Positions 26,554 to 35,166 of a DNA stretch of 64,000 nucleotides are shown piece by piece. How positions within the stretch are numbered: position 1 is the first letter of the stretch; the number at the start of each line of letters is the position of its first letter. A program made the position numbers and the translations under genes. The notes below the pieces were generated by a model. It had not been told where the DNA came from. It saw nothing but the letters and a program-made list of their open reading frames with translations, and ran no database searches. Source of the DNA: CBDCGJ01 sp965238305 (GTDB lineage: Bacteria; Pseudomonadota; Alphaproteobacteria; GCA-2731375); assembly GCA_965238305.1 (NCBI GenBank), contig CBDEHK010000001.1, forward strand, positions 2,852,001-2,916,000. The letters are read 5' to 3'.

Positions 26554-26584
26554 TTGACCTTACCGGAAGGGGAAGCTTTATATA
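26554..26584 (+). promoter_or_regulatory. CueR-type promoter of copA (19-bp spacer with dyad operator)
   Basis: -35 TTGACC at 26554-26559 and -10 TATATA at 26579-26584 are 19 bp apart, the over-long spacing that MerR-family activators correct by twisting DNA. Between them is an imperfect dyad, ACCTTACC (26557-26564) and GGGAAGCT (26570-26577), resembling CueR/HmrR sites. The neighbouring genes are copA and cueR. Confidence 0.8.
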
Positions 26585-26646
26585 CTGGACACGAAGAATT
26601 CCTTCAAACTATGACCAACAAACTGTGACCAGAGAGAAGAATTTAA

Positions 26647-28827
26647 ATGAATGTGATCGATCCTGCCATAACTGCAGTGGAAAGCGAACAAGACAAGCAC
26701 TTACCGATGGAACGGGTGCGCTTGCGTATTGGCGGGATGACCTGTGCCGGTTGCGCGTCCCGGGTCCATCGGGCGCTGGACGACTTGCCAGCCGTTGTCA
26801 CATCGTCCGTTAACTTGGCAACAGGCCAAGCCTACGCAGATGTGAAGGCGGGCCAGCTTACGCCTGCGGCGGTGGCAAAAGCCGTGAGCGTTGCGGGATA
26901 TGAAGCTGAAGTTCTGCAAGCCGATACGACGATTGACCTCGACAAACCAAAGGCTTGGCGCCAAACAGCTTTTTTAGTTGCGGCAATCTTTTTAACCGCG
27001 CCGCTGATCGCGCAAATGATTTTAAGCTGGCTCGGTTTCGATTGGAAATTGAGCCATGGCGTGCAATTTGCCTTAGCGACACCGGTACAATTCATTATGG
27101 GCTGGCGGTTTTATCGTGCCGCCTATCACGCCCTAAAAGCACGAGCAGGGAATATGGACCAATTGGTCGTGCTAGGGACTAGTGCGGCCTATGGTTATTC
27201 GCTTTACCTGACCTTATTTACAAATTCAACGCATCTTTACGTCGAAGCCTCCGCCACCGTGATCACGTTGGTATTATTAGGCAAGTGGCTGGAAGAACGC
27301 GCCAAACGCAGCGCCGGGTCGGCCATTCGTGCGCTTGTCGCCGAAACGCCAGAAACCGCCAATTTAATCATCGATGGCGTTGAAACCACAGTGCCGCTGT
27401 CACAGTTGGTGATGGGCGATCATGTGACGGTCAGGCCGGGGGAGCGGATACCGGTGGATGGTCGGGTTATGAGTGGCGAAAGCGATAATGATGAAAGTCT
27501 GATCACGGGGGAAAGCCGCTTGATCTCAAAACAAGCGGGCGATCCGGTTACCGCCGGTGCAATCAATGTTGGTGGTTTCCTGACGATCGAAACTTTAGCC
27601 GTTGGCACCGAAACGGTGTTGGCGCGGATCATCCGACTGGTCGACGGGGCCCAGTCGGCCCAGGCACCTATTCAGAAATTAGTCGACCGTATCGCAGCGG
27701 TTTTTGTCCCGATCGTAATTTTGATTGCGCTGGCAACGTTCGCCATTTGGTACTTATTAACCGGTATGGCGATTGACGCTTTGCTACCGGCTGTGGCGGT
27801 GCTGGTCATTGCCTGTCCCTGTGCACTGGGATTGGCGACACCGGCGGCAATTATGGTCGGGACTGGCGTGGCGGCGCGCCATGGTATTTTAATCCGCGAT
27901 CCGGAAGCGTTGGAGCGTTGCCGGGAAGTGGATATTGTAGTGATGGACAAAACTGGCACCTTGACCATGGGCAAACCACAGGTAACCGGTGTCGAGGGTG
28001 ATATATTGCAAATTGCTGCTTCGGCCTTGCAACCAAGCGAACATCCGCTGGCGAAAGCGATCATCGTTATGGCCAAGAAACAGGGCCTTGAATTATCTTC
28101 TGTCGCCGACTTTCAAAATCAACCGGGCCGGGGCATTCAAGCGACCGTTTCCGGGCGATCTATTCTTGTTGGCAACGCAAATTTTGTTGGGGCGTCTGCA
28201 AAATCGACAAGCGGCACCGAAGTTTATGTCGCCGCGGATAAACAAGTGCTTGGCCATATAAAGCTTTCCGATCAGGTTCGACCAACGGCGGAAAAGGCAG
28301 TATCTGTATTACGCCAACTCGGGATCGAAACGGTGATGTTAAGCGGCGACAATGAAAGTGCAGCAAAACAGATTGCTGACCAAATCGGTATCGACAGGGT
28401 CGAAGCCGGTGTCGCACCCGCTGGCAAAGCTGCCTTCATTGCAAAACTAAAAGCCGAAGGGCATATCGTTGCGATGGTAGGTGATGGCGTCAACGACGCA
28501 CCGGCCCTGGCGGTGGCGGATGTCTCTATTGCCATGGGTTCTGGTAGCGATGTGGCGATGGAGACGGCGGCCATTACTTTGATGCGTAGCGATCCACTGA
28601 TGGTCGCTGATGCCATTGATATTTCCCGGGCGACATCGCGTCGCGTACGGCAAAATCTATTTTGGGCGTTTGCTTATAACGTGGTAGCGATCCCGGTGGC
28701 GGCGGCTGGCTTGCTGAGCCCAGCGTTGGCCGGCGCGGCGATGGCGTTGAGCAGTGTGAGTGTGGTGGCGAATGCGTTATTGTTGCGAAACTGGCGTGCG
28801 ACTTTATCAAATGCGGGAGAACTGTGA
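26647..28827 (+). CDS. copA: copper-exporting P1B-type ATPase
   Basis: Pumps Cu(I) (or Ag(I)) out of the cytoplasm. One N-terminal heavy-metal domain carries GGMTCAGCASR (Cys33, Cys36). Membrane helices follow, with the transport motif CPC at residues 390-392 (VIACPCALGLATPAAIMVG). The phosphorylation motif DKTGTLT is at Asp434, SEHPLAKA is the HP motif, and the hinge GDGVNDAPA starts near 612. Length 726 is typical of a CopA with one metal-binding domain. The CPC motif plus the CueR partner point to monovalent copper. The stop overlaps the cueR start. Confidence 0.95.
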   Translation: MNVIDPAITAVESEQDKHLPMERVRLRIGGMTCAGCASRVHRALDDLPAVVTSSVNLATGQAYADVKAGQLTPAAVAKAVSVAGYEAEVLQADTTIDLDKPKAWRQTAFLVAAIFLTAPLIAQMILSWLGFDWKLSHGVQFALATPVQFIMGWRFYRAAYHALKARAGNMDQLVVLGTSAAYGYSLYLTLFTNSTHLYVEASATVITLVLLGKWLEERAKRSAGSAIRALVAETPETANLIIDGVETTVPLSQLVMGDHVTVRPGERIPVDGRVMSGESDNDESLITGESRLISKQAGDPVTAGAINVGGFLTIETLAVGTETVLARIIRLVDGAQSAQAPIQKLVDRIAAVFVPIVILIALATFAIWYLLTGMAIDALLPAVAVLVIACPCALGLATPAAIMVGTGVAARHGILIRDPEALERCREVDIVVMDKTGTLTMGKPQVTGVEGDILQIAASALQPSEHPLAKAIIVMAKKQGLELSSVADFQNQPGRGIQATVSGRSILVGNANFVGASAKSTSGTEVYVAADKQVLGHIKLSDQVRPTAEKAVSVLRQLGIETVMLSGDNESAAKQIADQIGIDRVEAGVAPAGKAAFIAKLKAEGHIVAMVGDGVNDAPALAVADVSIAMGSGSDVAMETAAITLMRSDPLMVADAIDISRATSRRVRQNLFWAFAYNVVAIPVAAAGLLSPALAGAAMALSSVSVVANALLLRNWRATLSNAGEL

Positions 28828-29225
28828 TGAATATCGGCGAAGCGGCGAAACAATCCGGCGTCACCAGCAAAGCAATTCGATATTACGAAAGCATCGATTT
28901 GATCATACCATCCGGCCGGGCGGAAAATAACTACCGGGACTTCTCCGACAATGATGTCCATCGCCTGCGGTTTGTCAGCCGGGGTCGCTCACTTGGATTT
29001 TCGTTGGCTGAGGTTAAGGAGTTGCTGGCGCTTTATAACGATCCCGGTCGCGCCAGCGGCGAAGTAAAGTCGATCACCCAAATCGCTATTGACCGCATTG
29101 ATTTGAAGATTAATGAACTCGCTGTCATGCGTGCAACTTTATCGGAATTATCGGAAAACTGCCACGGAGATGACAAACCGGATTGTCCAATATTGGCTGA
29201 CTTGGCAGGTGACGGACAAGCCTGA
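28827..29225 (+). CDS. cueR: copper-responsive MerR-family regulator CueR
   Basis: Cu(I)-sensing activator. The N-terminal winged helix (MNIGEAAKQSGVTSKAIRYY) is followed by a dimerisation helix and a C-terminal metal loop with Cys112 and Cys120 (CHGDDKPDC), the same two positions and spacing that bind Cu(I) in E. coli CueR. The ATG at 28827 overlaps the copA stop (ATGA); a GTG three bases earlier is less likely. It probably activates the 19-bp-spacer promoter upstream of copA, so it would be self-activating through copA readthrough. Confidence 0.93.
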   Translation: MNIGEAAKQSGVTSKAIRYYESIDLIIPSGRAENNYRDFSDNDVHRLRFVSRGRSLGFSLAEVKELLALYNDPGRASGEVKSITQIAIDRIDLKINELAVMRATLSELSENCHGDDKPDCPILADLAGDGQA

Positions 29226-29295
29226 TCGCGCTAGGCTGTCACCAGGAACGAATTGTTCGCATAGATTATTAGTCAACAACATAGCGAAGCCAAAA

Positions 29296-30504
29296 TTGCC
29301 GAAGAATATTTTTTTGTTGTTTGGAAAACCGACAATATTTGTCGGTGCTGCTGTTATCCTAACGGCGGCGACCGTCGGTGGGTGGATGGTTTATGATTTG
29401 ACCGGACCCAAAAACATCACTGTCAAATCGACTTATAAAACCTATCCCGATCCGATTACACCGGTAGCTGAGACAAAGCCCAGTATTTTGGCCGCAAAGC
29501 CCGCGGCGGCAGTCCCGCTGTCGGTGGCCAAGATCGAAGTAAAGGAGCGAGTGAAATCTGTTGCACCGATCGAAACAGCGGAAGTGCCAGTGATCGCAAC
29601 GCAACAAACGCAGATGTCAAAGTTGTCGGTCGAGGCCCCCAGGCCCCTGCGAACAGAGGGCAAACCAATAACCACAACGATAACAGACAATGACGACATC
29701 ACGGTGACTGTTACAAAAAATGTTGTGGAGCTGAGGGAAAAATTGACACCGCCTGTGGCCAGTGATGTTGTTCCGGCCTGGCGACAGCACGCAATTGCTT
29801 CGATCGACAGTGGCCAGCCGCAAGTAGCAATTGTTATTGACGATCTAGGCGACAATATAGACCGTGGCGGCGAAGTAGCAGCTTTGCCTGGACCTTTAAC
29901 CCTGGCCTTCATGCCCTACACCCGCTTTCTTGATCACTTATTACCGCAGGCGCGCCTAGGAGGGCATGAATTGCTGCTGCATTTGCCGATGGAACCGACG
30001 GACAAAAGCAACAATCCTGGCAGGAATGCGCTGTTGTTGAATTTAAGCGAGGGAGAGCTGCGTCGGCGCATTGATTGGAATTTGAATCGCTTCGATGGAT
30101 TTGTCGGCGTTAACAATCACATGGGCAGCGCGTTCACAGTATTGGCGCCGGAAATGCGCCTTTTGATGACGGAGCTGAAACGTCGCGGTTTGTTGTTTTT
30201 AGATTCGAAAACCACTGCCGATTCAGTCGGCTCGGCGCTGGCGCGCGAATATAGTGTGCCCTATGTGTCGCGAGATATTTTCTTGGATAATGAACAAACG
30301 CCAGAGGCGATAGGACGGCAACTGGATGCGGTGCTACGCCGGGCCAATCGAAACGGATCGGCGATCGCAATAGGACACCCCTATCCAAAAACTATCATGG
30401 CATTGAAAGAATGGTTGCCTAGTTTGGCCGCGCGCGGGTATCAATCGGTGCCGCTGTCGGCCATCGTTGACAAGAAATTGACCCAGGCGGCAAGAAGATC
30501 CTGA
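29296..30504 (+). CDS. divergent polysaccharide deacetylase family protein (YibQ-like)
   Basis: An N-terminal membrane anchor (TIFVGAAVILTAATVGGWMV) is followed by a Pro/Thr/Lys-rich linker of about 130 residues. A divergent polysaccharide deacetylase domain then begins at QVAIVIDDLGDN, with LLLHLPMEP, VGVNNHMGSAFT, FLDSKTT and AIAIGHPYPKTI. Such proteins are periplasmic; their substrate is not established. The start is unresolved: the frame is open back to 29113, overlapping cueR. No ATG gives a good N-terminus, so the TTG at 29296 before the membrane helix is used. In relatives this family often sits next to an M23 EnvC-like gene and a C-terminal protease, not to copper genes. Confidence 0.8.
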   Translation: MPKNIFLLFGKPTIFVGAAVILTAATVGGWMVYDLTGPKNITVKSTYKTYPDPITPVAETKPSILAAKPAAAVPLSVAKIEVKERVKSVAPIETAEVPVIATQQTQMSKLSVEAPRPLRTEGKPITTTITDNDDITVTVTKNVVELREKLTPPVASDVVPAWRQHAIASIDSGQPQVAIVIDDLGDNIDRGGEVAALPGPLTLAFMPYTRFLDHLLPQARLGGHELLLHLPMEPTDKSNNPGRNALLLNLSEGELRRRIDWNLNRFDGFVGVNNHMGSAFTVLAPEMRLLMTELKRRGLLFLDSKTTADSVGSALAREYSVPYVSRDIFLDNEQTPEAIGRQLDAVLRRANRNGSAIAIGHPYPKTIMALKEWLPSLAARGYQSVPLSAIVDKKLTQAARRS

Positions 30505-30550
30505 TAATGTCTGTTGGGATAAAGTCGTAATCGACAATACGGAGAATTAA

Positions 30551-31597
30551 ATGGATCAAGAGATCCCGCGCCTGACGAGTTTGGCGCACGGGGGCGGCTG
30601 AGGCTGCAAGATCGCGCCGTCCGTGCTGACGGAAATCTTGGCTGAGCTGCCGACACCTTTTGCCGATCCGAACCTACTGGTCGGCAAAGACACGAATGAC
30701 GACGCCGCGGTCTATCAGGTCGCCGGTGATCGGGTCATTGTGGCCAGCACGGATTTCTTTATGCCCATCGTCGATGACCCGCGGATGTTCGGCCGCATCG
30801 CAGCGGCCAACGCCGTCTCTGATATTTTTGCTGTTGGTGCTTCGCCGATCTTTGCGCTGGCGGTCGTTGGGATGCCGGTAAATATTCTGCCGACATCCGT
30901 GATCGGGCAAATACTGGCGGGTGGGGTGGAGATTTGCGCAGAAGCCGGTTTCGCGGTGGCTGGCGGCCACAGCATCGATGCACCGGAGCCAATTTATGGC
31001 CTTGCTGTCATCGGTATGGCGGTGCCAGGTCATATCAAGCGAAACGATACCGCCAAAGCTGGTGATGTCTTGATCCTTGGCAAAAGCCTGGGCACCGGTA
31101 TTCTAAGCAATGCTTTTAAGAAAAGTGAACTGGACGACGAGGGCTATCGCCAGCTTGTCGAAACTACGACACGTCTCAACTCCATTGGCATAGAATTCGG
31201 TAAAATTCCAACTGTTCATGCCATGACCGATGTGACGGGTTTCGGCGTCTTGGGCCATTTGTTGGAAATTTGTCGCGGATCCAATTTGGCAGCGCAGCTC
31301 AGTTGGGCGGAATTACCCATCCTTGCGGTTGCCGCCGCGCTGGCGAAACAAGGCCACAATACCGGCGCCGGCGACCGCAATTGGTTGGCGGCTAAGGATC
31401 ATGTGACATTGCCTGGCGATATTGAGCCGTGGCAACGCAATCTACTAACCGACCCGCAAACCGGCGGTGGCCTGCTGGTAGCGGCGGCCCCCGAAGCGGC
31501 CGATCAAATATTGGCGATGTTTAAAAATCAAGGCCACCCCGACGCCCGCATCATCGGTCGCCTAGCCGCCGGCGGGCCGAGGATCGATGTGATCTAA
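30551..31597 (+). CDS. selD: selenide, water dikinase (SelD), a selenoprotein read through TGA
   Basis: Makes selenophosphate for selenocysteine and selenouridine. The ATG at 30551 has GGAGA upstream. Translation reaches an in-frame TGA at 30599-30601, codon 17, then continues in frame to the family body. The context reads HGGG-U-GCKIAP, aligning the TGA with the catalytic Cys17 of E. coli SelD (GAGCGCKI). Downstream come LVGKDTNDDAAVYQV, AGGHSIDAPEPIYGLAVIG, MTDVTGFGVLGHLLEI and TDPQTGGGLLVA. With Sec the protein is 348 residues, the normal length; a gene caller treating TGA as stop would start at 30623 and lose the active site. A SECIS-like hairpin follows the TGA. Confidence 0.95.
30607..30640 (+). 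promoter_or_regulatory. bacterial SECIS element of selD
   Basis: Directly after the TGA, CAAGAT (30607-30612) pairs with ATCTTG (30635-30640). After a small internal loop, CCGTC (30617-30621) pairs with GACGG (30628-30632). The 6-nt apical loop is CGTGCT, with a G in its second position. The loop starts about 20 nt after the TGA, within the range used by SelB-dependent bacterial SECIS elements. It lies inside the selD coding sequence. Confidence 0.85.
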
Positions 31598-31652
31598 AAC
31601 CAAAATATGTTTGGTAGCGCTGACGGTCACAGATACCGACATCATTCATACC

Positions 31653-31718
31653 CTATTTACTCCGACCCGAAATTCTTAACTATCGTAGTTTTTGGGAATT
31701 TCGGGTCGGAGTAAATAG
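31653..31718. repeat. perfect 23-bp inverted repeat between selD and ppiD
   Basis: Arms 31653-31675 and 31696-31718 are exact reverse complements (CTATTTACTCCGACCCG... and ...CGGGTCGGAGTAAATAG). The 20-nt centre contains a further dyad AACTA-TCG-TAGTT (31678-31690). It lies between two convergent genes and could terminate transcription both ways. Its length and perfection also suggest a small mobile or REP/MITE-like element. No transposase is nearby. Confidence 0.9.
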
Positions 31719-31739
31719 ACCGCTGCCGTGATTTCCAGA

Positions 31740-33641
31740 TTACTGCTGTGGTTGGGCGAAGATAGCGTTGATCGCGGCTTGATCGATTTTGACGCTATAT
31801 TCCGCCTCTAGTGCGATACGATATTGGTTGATCAGGTCGTTGGACATGCTGGTCGCCACCTGCGTGCCGATCAGCTCAACTTTTGCTTTTTCTTCACCCG
31901 GCTTGGCTGTGACGATTTCGATGACCCGGGCAATGACTTGCCCATTGCCTTGATTATCGGTGCCGGTAATAATATTGCTGGCGTCGGCCTGGAATAGGGC
32001 ATTGACCATTGCTGCATCAACCCCGGCCTTTTGGGTCATGGAGGCGCGGGTCTCCAGCGCCGAAGTTTTGACCAACCAACCTTCATCACCAGCCAAACCG
32101 GCGAAGGTCATGCCAGCAGCGGCTTTCGATTTTAGCTCTTCGGCGAGATTTGCCGCCGCTGCCGCCCGGCGTTCGCTCTCCAGCATCTTAACGATATCGT
32201 CTTTCACATCCGCCACTGGCCTGAGCGCCGGATCGATTATTTCGTCCACCCGAAGCATGAAATAGCCGCCATTGTCGGTTTCGTGCAAGGTCGGCTCGAT
32301 CATTAGCTCGGTCGAAAAGACGGTGTTCAGGAAAGTCGGAACAGCCGGTAAGGAGGCGATCTTAAGGCCGGATTTATCCAATCCAGTTCGGTCGACCGCA
32401 TTCAATACCATGACCGGCAATTCAGCAATTTGAGCGGTTTCTTCCAAACTGGCGCCGCCGGCGAGGCTGTCATCCAACCGGGTCGAAAGATCGTAAATTG
32501 CATCGCTTGCCCGTTGCAGTTTCAATTCCCGCTCAACGCGGGAGCGCACATCGGCGAAGGTCTGTTCGCTCGCCGGGGTGATTTCCGTGACCCGATAGAT
32601 CACCCAACCGAAAGGTCCTTCGAGCGGATCGCTGATCTTATTGAGGGGCAGGGCGAAGACCGTATCGCGGACTTCTAACGGCAAACCGCTAATCCGCAAC
32701 TTCCCAAGTTTTACGTCCTCGGGTTTTAGGGCGGCTGTTTTTTCCGCGATTTGATAAAAGTCAGCGCCGGAGGCAATCAAAGCAGCCGTATTTTCAGCTT
32801 TTTCCTTGTCGCCAACCAGCAACTGCTCGACGGCTCGGGTTTCTTCGCTGGAGAATTCGGAACGACGGCTTTCGAAATCTGCTTTCAATTCATCTTCCGA
32901 TATCGTCATATCATCCAGCAAGTCTTCCGGCTGCAGGGTGACATAAGCAATTCGTCGATATTCGGGCGCCATGAATTCGGCGCTATGTTCGCTATGATAG
33001 GCGGCAAAATCGCTATCGTTTGGGGCGACGATTTCAGTCATTTCCGCATGCGGGATGGTCAGGGTCTCAATTTTTCGCTTTTCCGCCTGAAATTTGTAAT
33101 AAGCTTCCGTAATATTATTCGGTGCCTTCAGGCCGCCGATGAGGCTGTCGAATAACTGCTGTCGGGCCATTTGTCGACGCGTAATATCTACGTAAGCCTG
33201 TTCGCTGTAGCCGTTTGAGCGCAACAGGTTGTCATATCGGAAACGGTCAAAGCCACCGACCGCGCCCTGGAATTCCGGTTTGGCTCGGATCGTCGCCACC
33301 ACTTCAGCATCGCTCGCCGTCAATTCCAAGTCTTCCGCGGCATGATCGAAAAGCGCGGTTGCCACCATTTGTTGTAGGGTTTGCTCGACCAGGCCGAATT
33401 GCCGGGCTTGCTCGGCCGTAAAGCTTGAACCGAAACGTTGTTGCAGGCTTTGGACCTGGCGTTGAAAGTTGGCTTGGAATTGACTGACGGTGATTTCGCG
33501 ATTGCCAATTTCGGCGACCGATGAATCCGGAGAAACGCGAAGGAAGTCGGTGACCCCCCACATGGCGAAACTGGCGATCAACACACCCATCAACACTTTA
33601 ACGGCCCAACCGGCCACGCTGCTTCTAATTTGTTTTAACAT
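31740..33641 (-). CDS. ppiD: PpiD/SurA-type membrane-anchored peptidyl-prolyl isomerase
   Basis: Periplasmic folding factor anchored by one N-terminal helix (VAGWAVKVLMGVLIASFAMW). A SurA-type chaperone region follows (REITVSQFQANFQRQVQSLQ), then a parvulin domain in the middle (ETRAVEQLLVGDKEKAENTA; GPFGWVIYRVTEI) and a long C-terminal region. The 633-residue length fits PpiD. It is divergent from tpiA, its usual alphaproteobacterial neighbour. In many relatives trpE follows ppiD; here selD lies in that place in the opposite direction. Confidence 0.92.
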   Translation of the reverse strand: MLKQIRSSVAGWAVKVLMGVLIASFAMWGVTDFLRVSPDSSVAEIGNREITVSQFQANFQRQVQSLQQRFGSSFTAEQARQFGLVEQTLQQMVATALFDHAAEDLELTASDAEVVATIRAKPEFQGAVGGFDRFRYDNLLRSNGYSEQAYVDITRRQMARQQLFDSLIGGLKAPNNITEAYYKFQAEKRKIETLTIPHAEMTEIVAPNDSDFAAYHSEHSAEFMAPEYRRIAYVTLQPEDLLDDMTISEDELKADFESRRSEFSSEETRAVEQLLVGDKEKAENTAALIASGADFYQIAEKTAALKPEDVKLGKLRISGLPLEVRDTVFALPLNKISDPLEGPFGWVIYRVTEITPASEQTFADVRSRVERELKLQRASDAIYDLSTRLDDSLAGGASLEETAQIAELPVMVLNAVDRTGLDKSGLKIASLPAVPTFLNTVFSTELMIEPTLHETDNGGYFMLRVDEIIDPALRPVADVKDDIVKMLESERRAAAAANLAEELKSKAAAGMTFAGLAGDEGWLVKTSALETRASMTQKAGVDAAMVNALFQADASNIITGTDNQGNGQVIARVIEIVTAKPGEEKAKVELIGTQVATSMSNDLINQYRIALEAEYSVKIDQAAINAIFAQPQQ

Positions 33642-33849
33642 GCGAGTTTTAAGCTTTCGTCCTTAAAGCAAATGACCGCTCTTCAAAAGCGATCCCATTT
33701 GGCGCGGCATCATAGGAACGCGAGGCGCTTCCGGCAAGGTTAATGACAGTAAATTTATCGTTTTTCAAGGCTCGGTCGACTGGCCAAGCGAAAATTCATT
33801 TGCTAGACAATTGAACAATATTGGATCATCAGCCGAAAGTAGGTATCGC

Positions 33850-34611
33850 ATGGCTCGTCAACCCCGCCCTTTGGTCGCCGGCAACTGGAAAATGAATGGC
33901 CTGAAAAGAGGCGCGCAAAAGGAAATCAACGCCCTTATCCGACAAGTGGCAAAAACCAAACCAAGAAAATGCGATATTTTGCTTTGTCCGCCGGCGACTT
34001 TGTTGGGAGGCCTAAAAACAGCGCAAAAACGCGCCGGTGTCGCATTTGGTGGGCAGGACTGCCATATCGCCGGCTCCGGCGCTCATACCGGCGATATTTC
34101 AGCCGCTATGCTGAAAGACGCCGGTTGCAAATATGTCATTGTCGGTCATTCTGAACGACGGGCTGATTACGGCGAAAGCAGCAAACTGGTGCGCCAAAAG
34201 GCCGAAGCGGCACAGGCGGCCGGCCTGATCGCAATTATTTGTGTGGGTGAGACCGCTGGCGAACGCAAAGCCAAACAAACCCTCAAAATTGTTGGCGATC
34301 AAGTCCGCGATAGCCTACCGAAAGGCGCCACCGCGAAAAACACCGTCGTCGCCTATGAACCGGTTTGGGCCATTGGCACCGGCTTAACCCCGACGCCGGA
34401 TGATGTGGCGGCGGTGCATAAATATATCCGTGGCCGTCTAACGCGCAGGTTCAAAGACGCCGGCGCGATGATGCGCGTTCTCTATGGCGGCTCCGTCAAA
34501 GCCAGCAACGCGAATGAATTAATGGCCATACCCAATGTCGACGGCGCCCTGGTCGGCGGTGCCAGCCTCACCACAAAGGACTTCTGGCCAATCGTCGAAG
34601 CGAAGAACTAG
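33850..34611 (+). CDS. tpiA: triosephosphate isomerase
   Basis: Interconverts dihydroxyacetone phosphate and glyceraldehyde 3-phosphate. Motifs: VAGNWKMNG (Asn, Lys), the catalytic-His region CKYVIVGHSERRADYGE, the catalytic Glu in VVAYEPVWAIGTGLTPT and the phosphate loop VLYGGSVKASNA with VGGASL. The ATG at 33850 after AGTAGG gives the usual N-terminus; the frame extends to a TTG at 33811 with no homology. It has 253 residues. Confidence 0.96.
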   Translation: MARQPRPLVAGNWKMNGLKRGAQKEINALIRQVAKTKPRKCDILLCPPATLLGGLKTAQKRAGVAFGGQDCHIAGSGAHTGDISAAMLKDAGCKYVIVGHSERRADYGESSKLVRQKAEAAQAAGLIAIICVGETAGERKAKQTLKIVGDQVRDSLPKGATAKNTVVAYEPVWAIGTGLTPTPDDVAAVHKYIRGRLTRRFKDAGAMMRVLYGGSVKASNANELMAIPNVDGALVGGASLTTKDFWPIVEAKN

Positions 34612-34752
34612 CGCGTCCCGCCAGCGCAGGCAGAAACGACAAGGATGATTGCGAGATGGATGGAGGTGTAAAATCTCTCTGGCACTCCCATATAGAATGG
34701 TGTACATACGGCGCGCCTTCGGTTGAGGGTGGTTCGAACGACAAGGTGAAAT

Positions 34753-35067
34753 ATGCAAGAAGTCTTATTGGTTGTGCATTTGATGTTGGCGATTGCCATT
34801 GTAATCCTGGTGCTATTGCAAAGAAGCGAGGGCGGGGCCCTTGGCATCGGCGGCGGTGGCGGGGGCGGTTTCATGACCGGCCGGGATGCGGCGAACCTGT
34901 TGACCCGAATGACCGCCGCGTTTGCCGGATTGTTCATGGTGACGAGCTTGGTGCTGACAATCCTGGCGCAACCGGAAAAAACCACCTCGATTATTGATCA
35001 GGTGAAAGAACCGGTGGCGAATCAGACGCAGGAACCCGCCAAGCCTTCGGTTCCGGTGAATGATTAA
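34753..35067 (+). CDS. secG: preprotein translocase subunit SecG
   Basis: Small accessory subunit of the SecYEG channel. Two membrane helices (LLVVHLMLAIAIVILVLLQ and AAFAGLFMVTSLVLTILA) flank the family's glycine-rich loop RSEGGALGIGGGGGGGFMTG. A Pro/Lys/Gln-rich tail follows. The 104-residue length and the tpiA-secG-pyrG order are typical. Confidence 0.95.
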   Translation: MQEVLLVVHLMLAIAIVILVLLQRSEGGALGIGGGGGGGFMTGRDAANLLTRMTAAFAGLFMVTSLVLTILAQPEKTTSIIDQVKEPVANQTQEPAKPSVPVND

Positions 35068-35100
35068 CCATAGCCGGACAAATAAAAAACCAAGTAAAAC

Positions 35101-35127
35101 AAGGCGGCGCATAGCCGCCTTAATTTT
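35101..35127 (+). terminator. rho-independent terminator after secG
   Basis: An 8-bp GC-rich stem AAGGCGGC (35101-35108) / GCCGCCTT (35114-35121) with a 5-nt loop is preceded by A-rich sequence and followed by AATTTT. It lies between secG and pyrG. Confidence 0.8.
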
Positions 35128-35166
35128 GTCTTGGCAAGACCGCACAATTGGATATCTTAGACGTCC

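Noticed and set aside
25420..26646. trp attenuator or leader peptide upstream of trpD
   Set aside because: No short Trp-rich frame with alternative hairpins was seen; the gap is explained by the copper promoter.
34612..34752. GGTTCGAAC near 34731, resembling a tRNA T-loop
   Set aside because: No matching acceptor, D-arm or anticodon arm could be folded around it.
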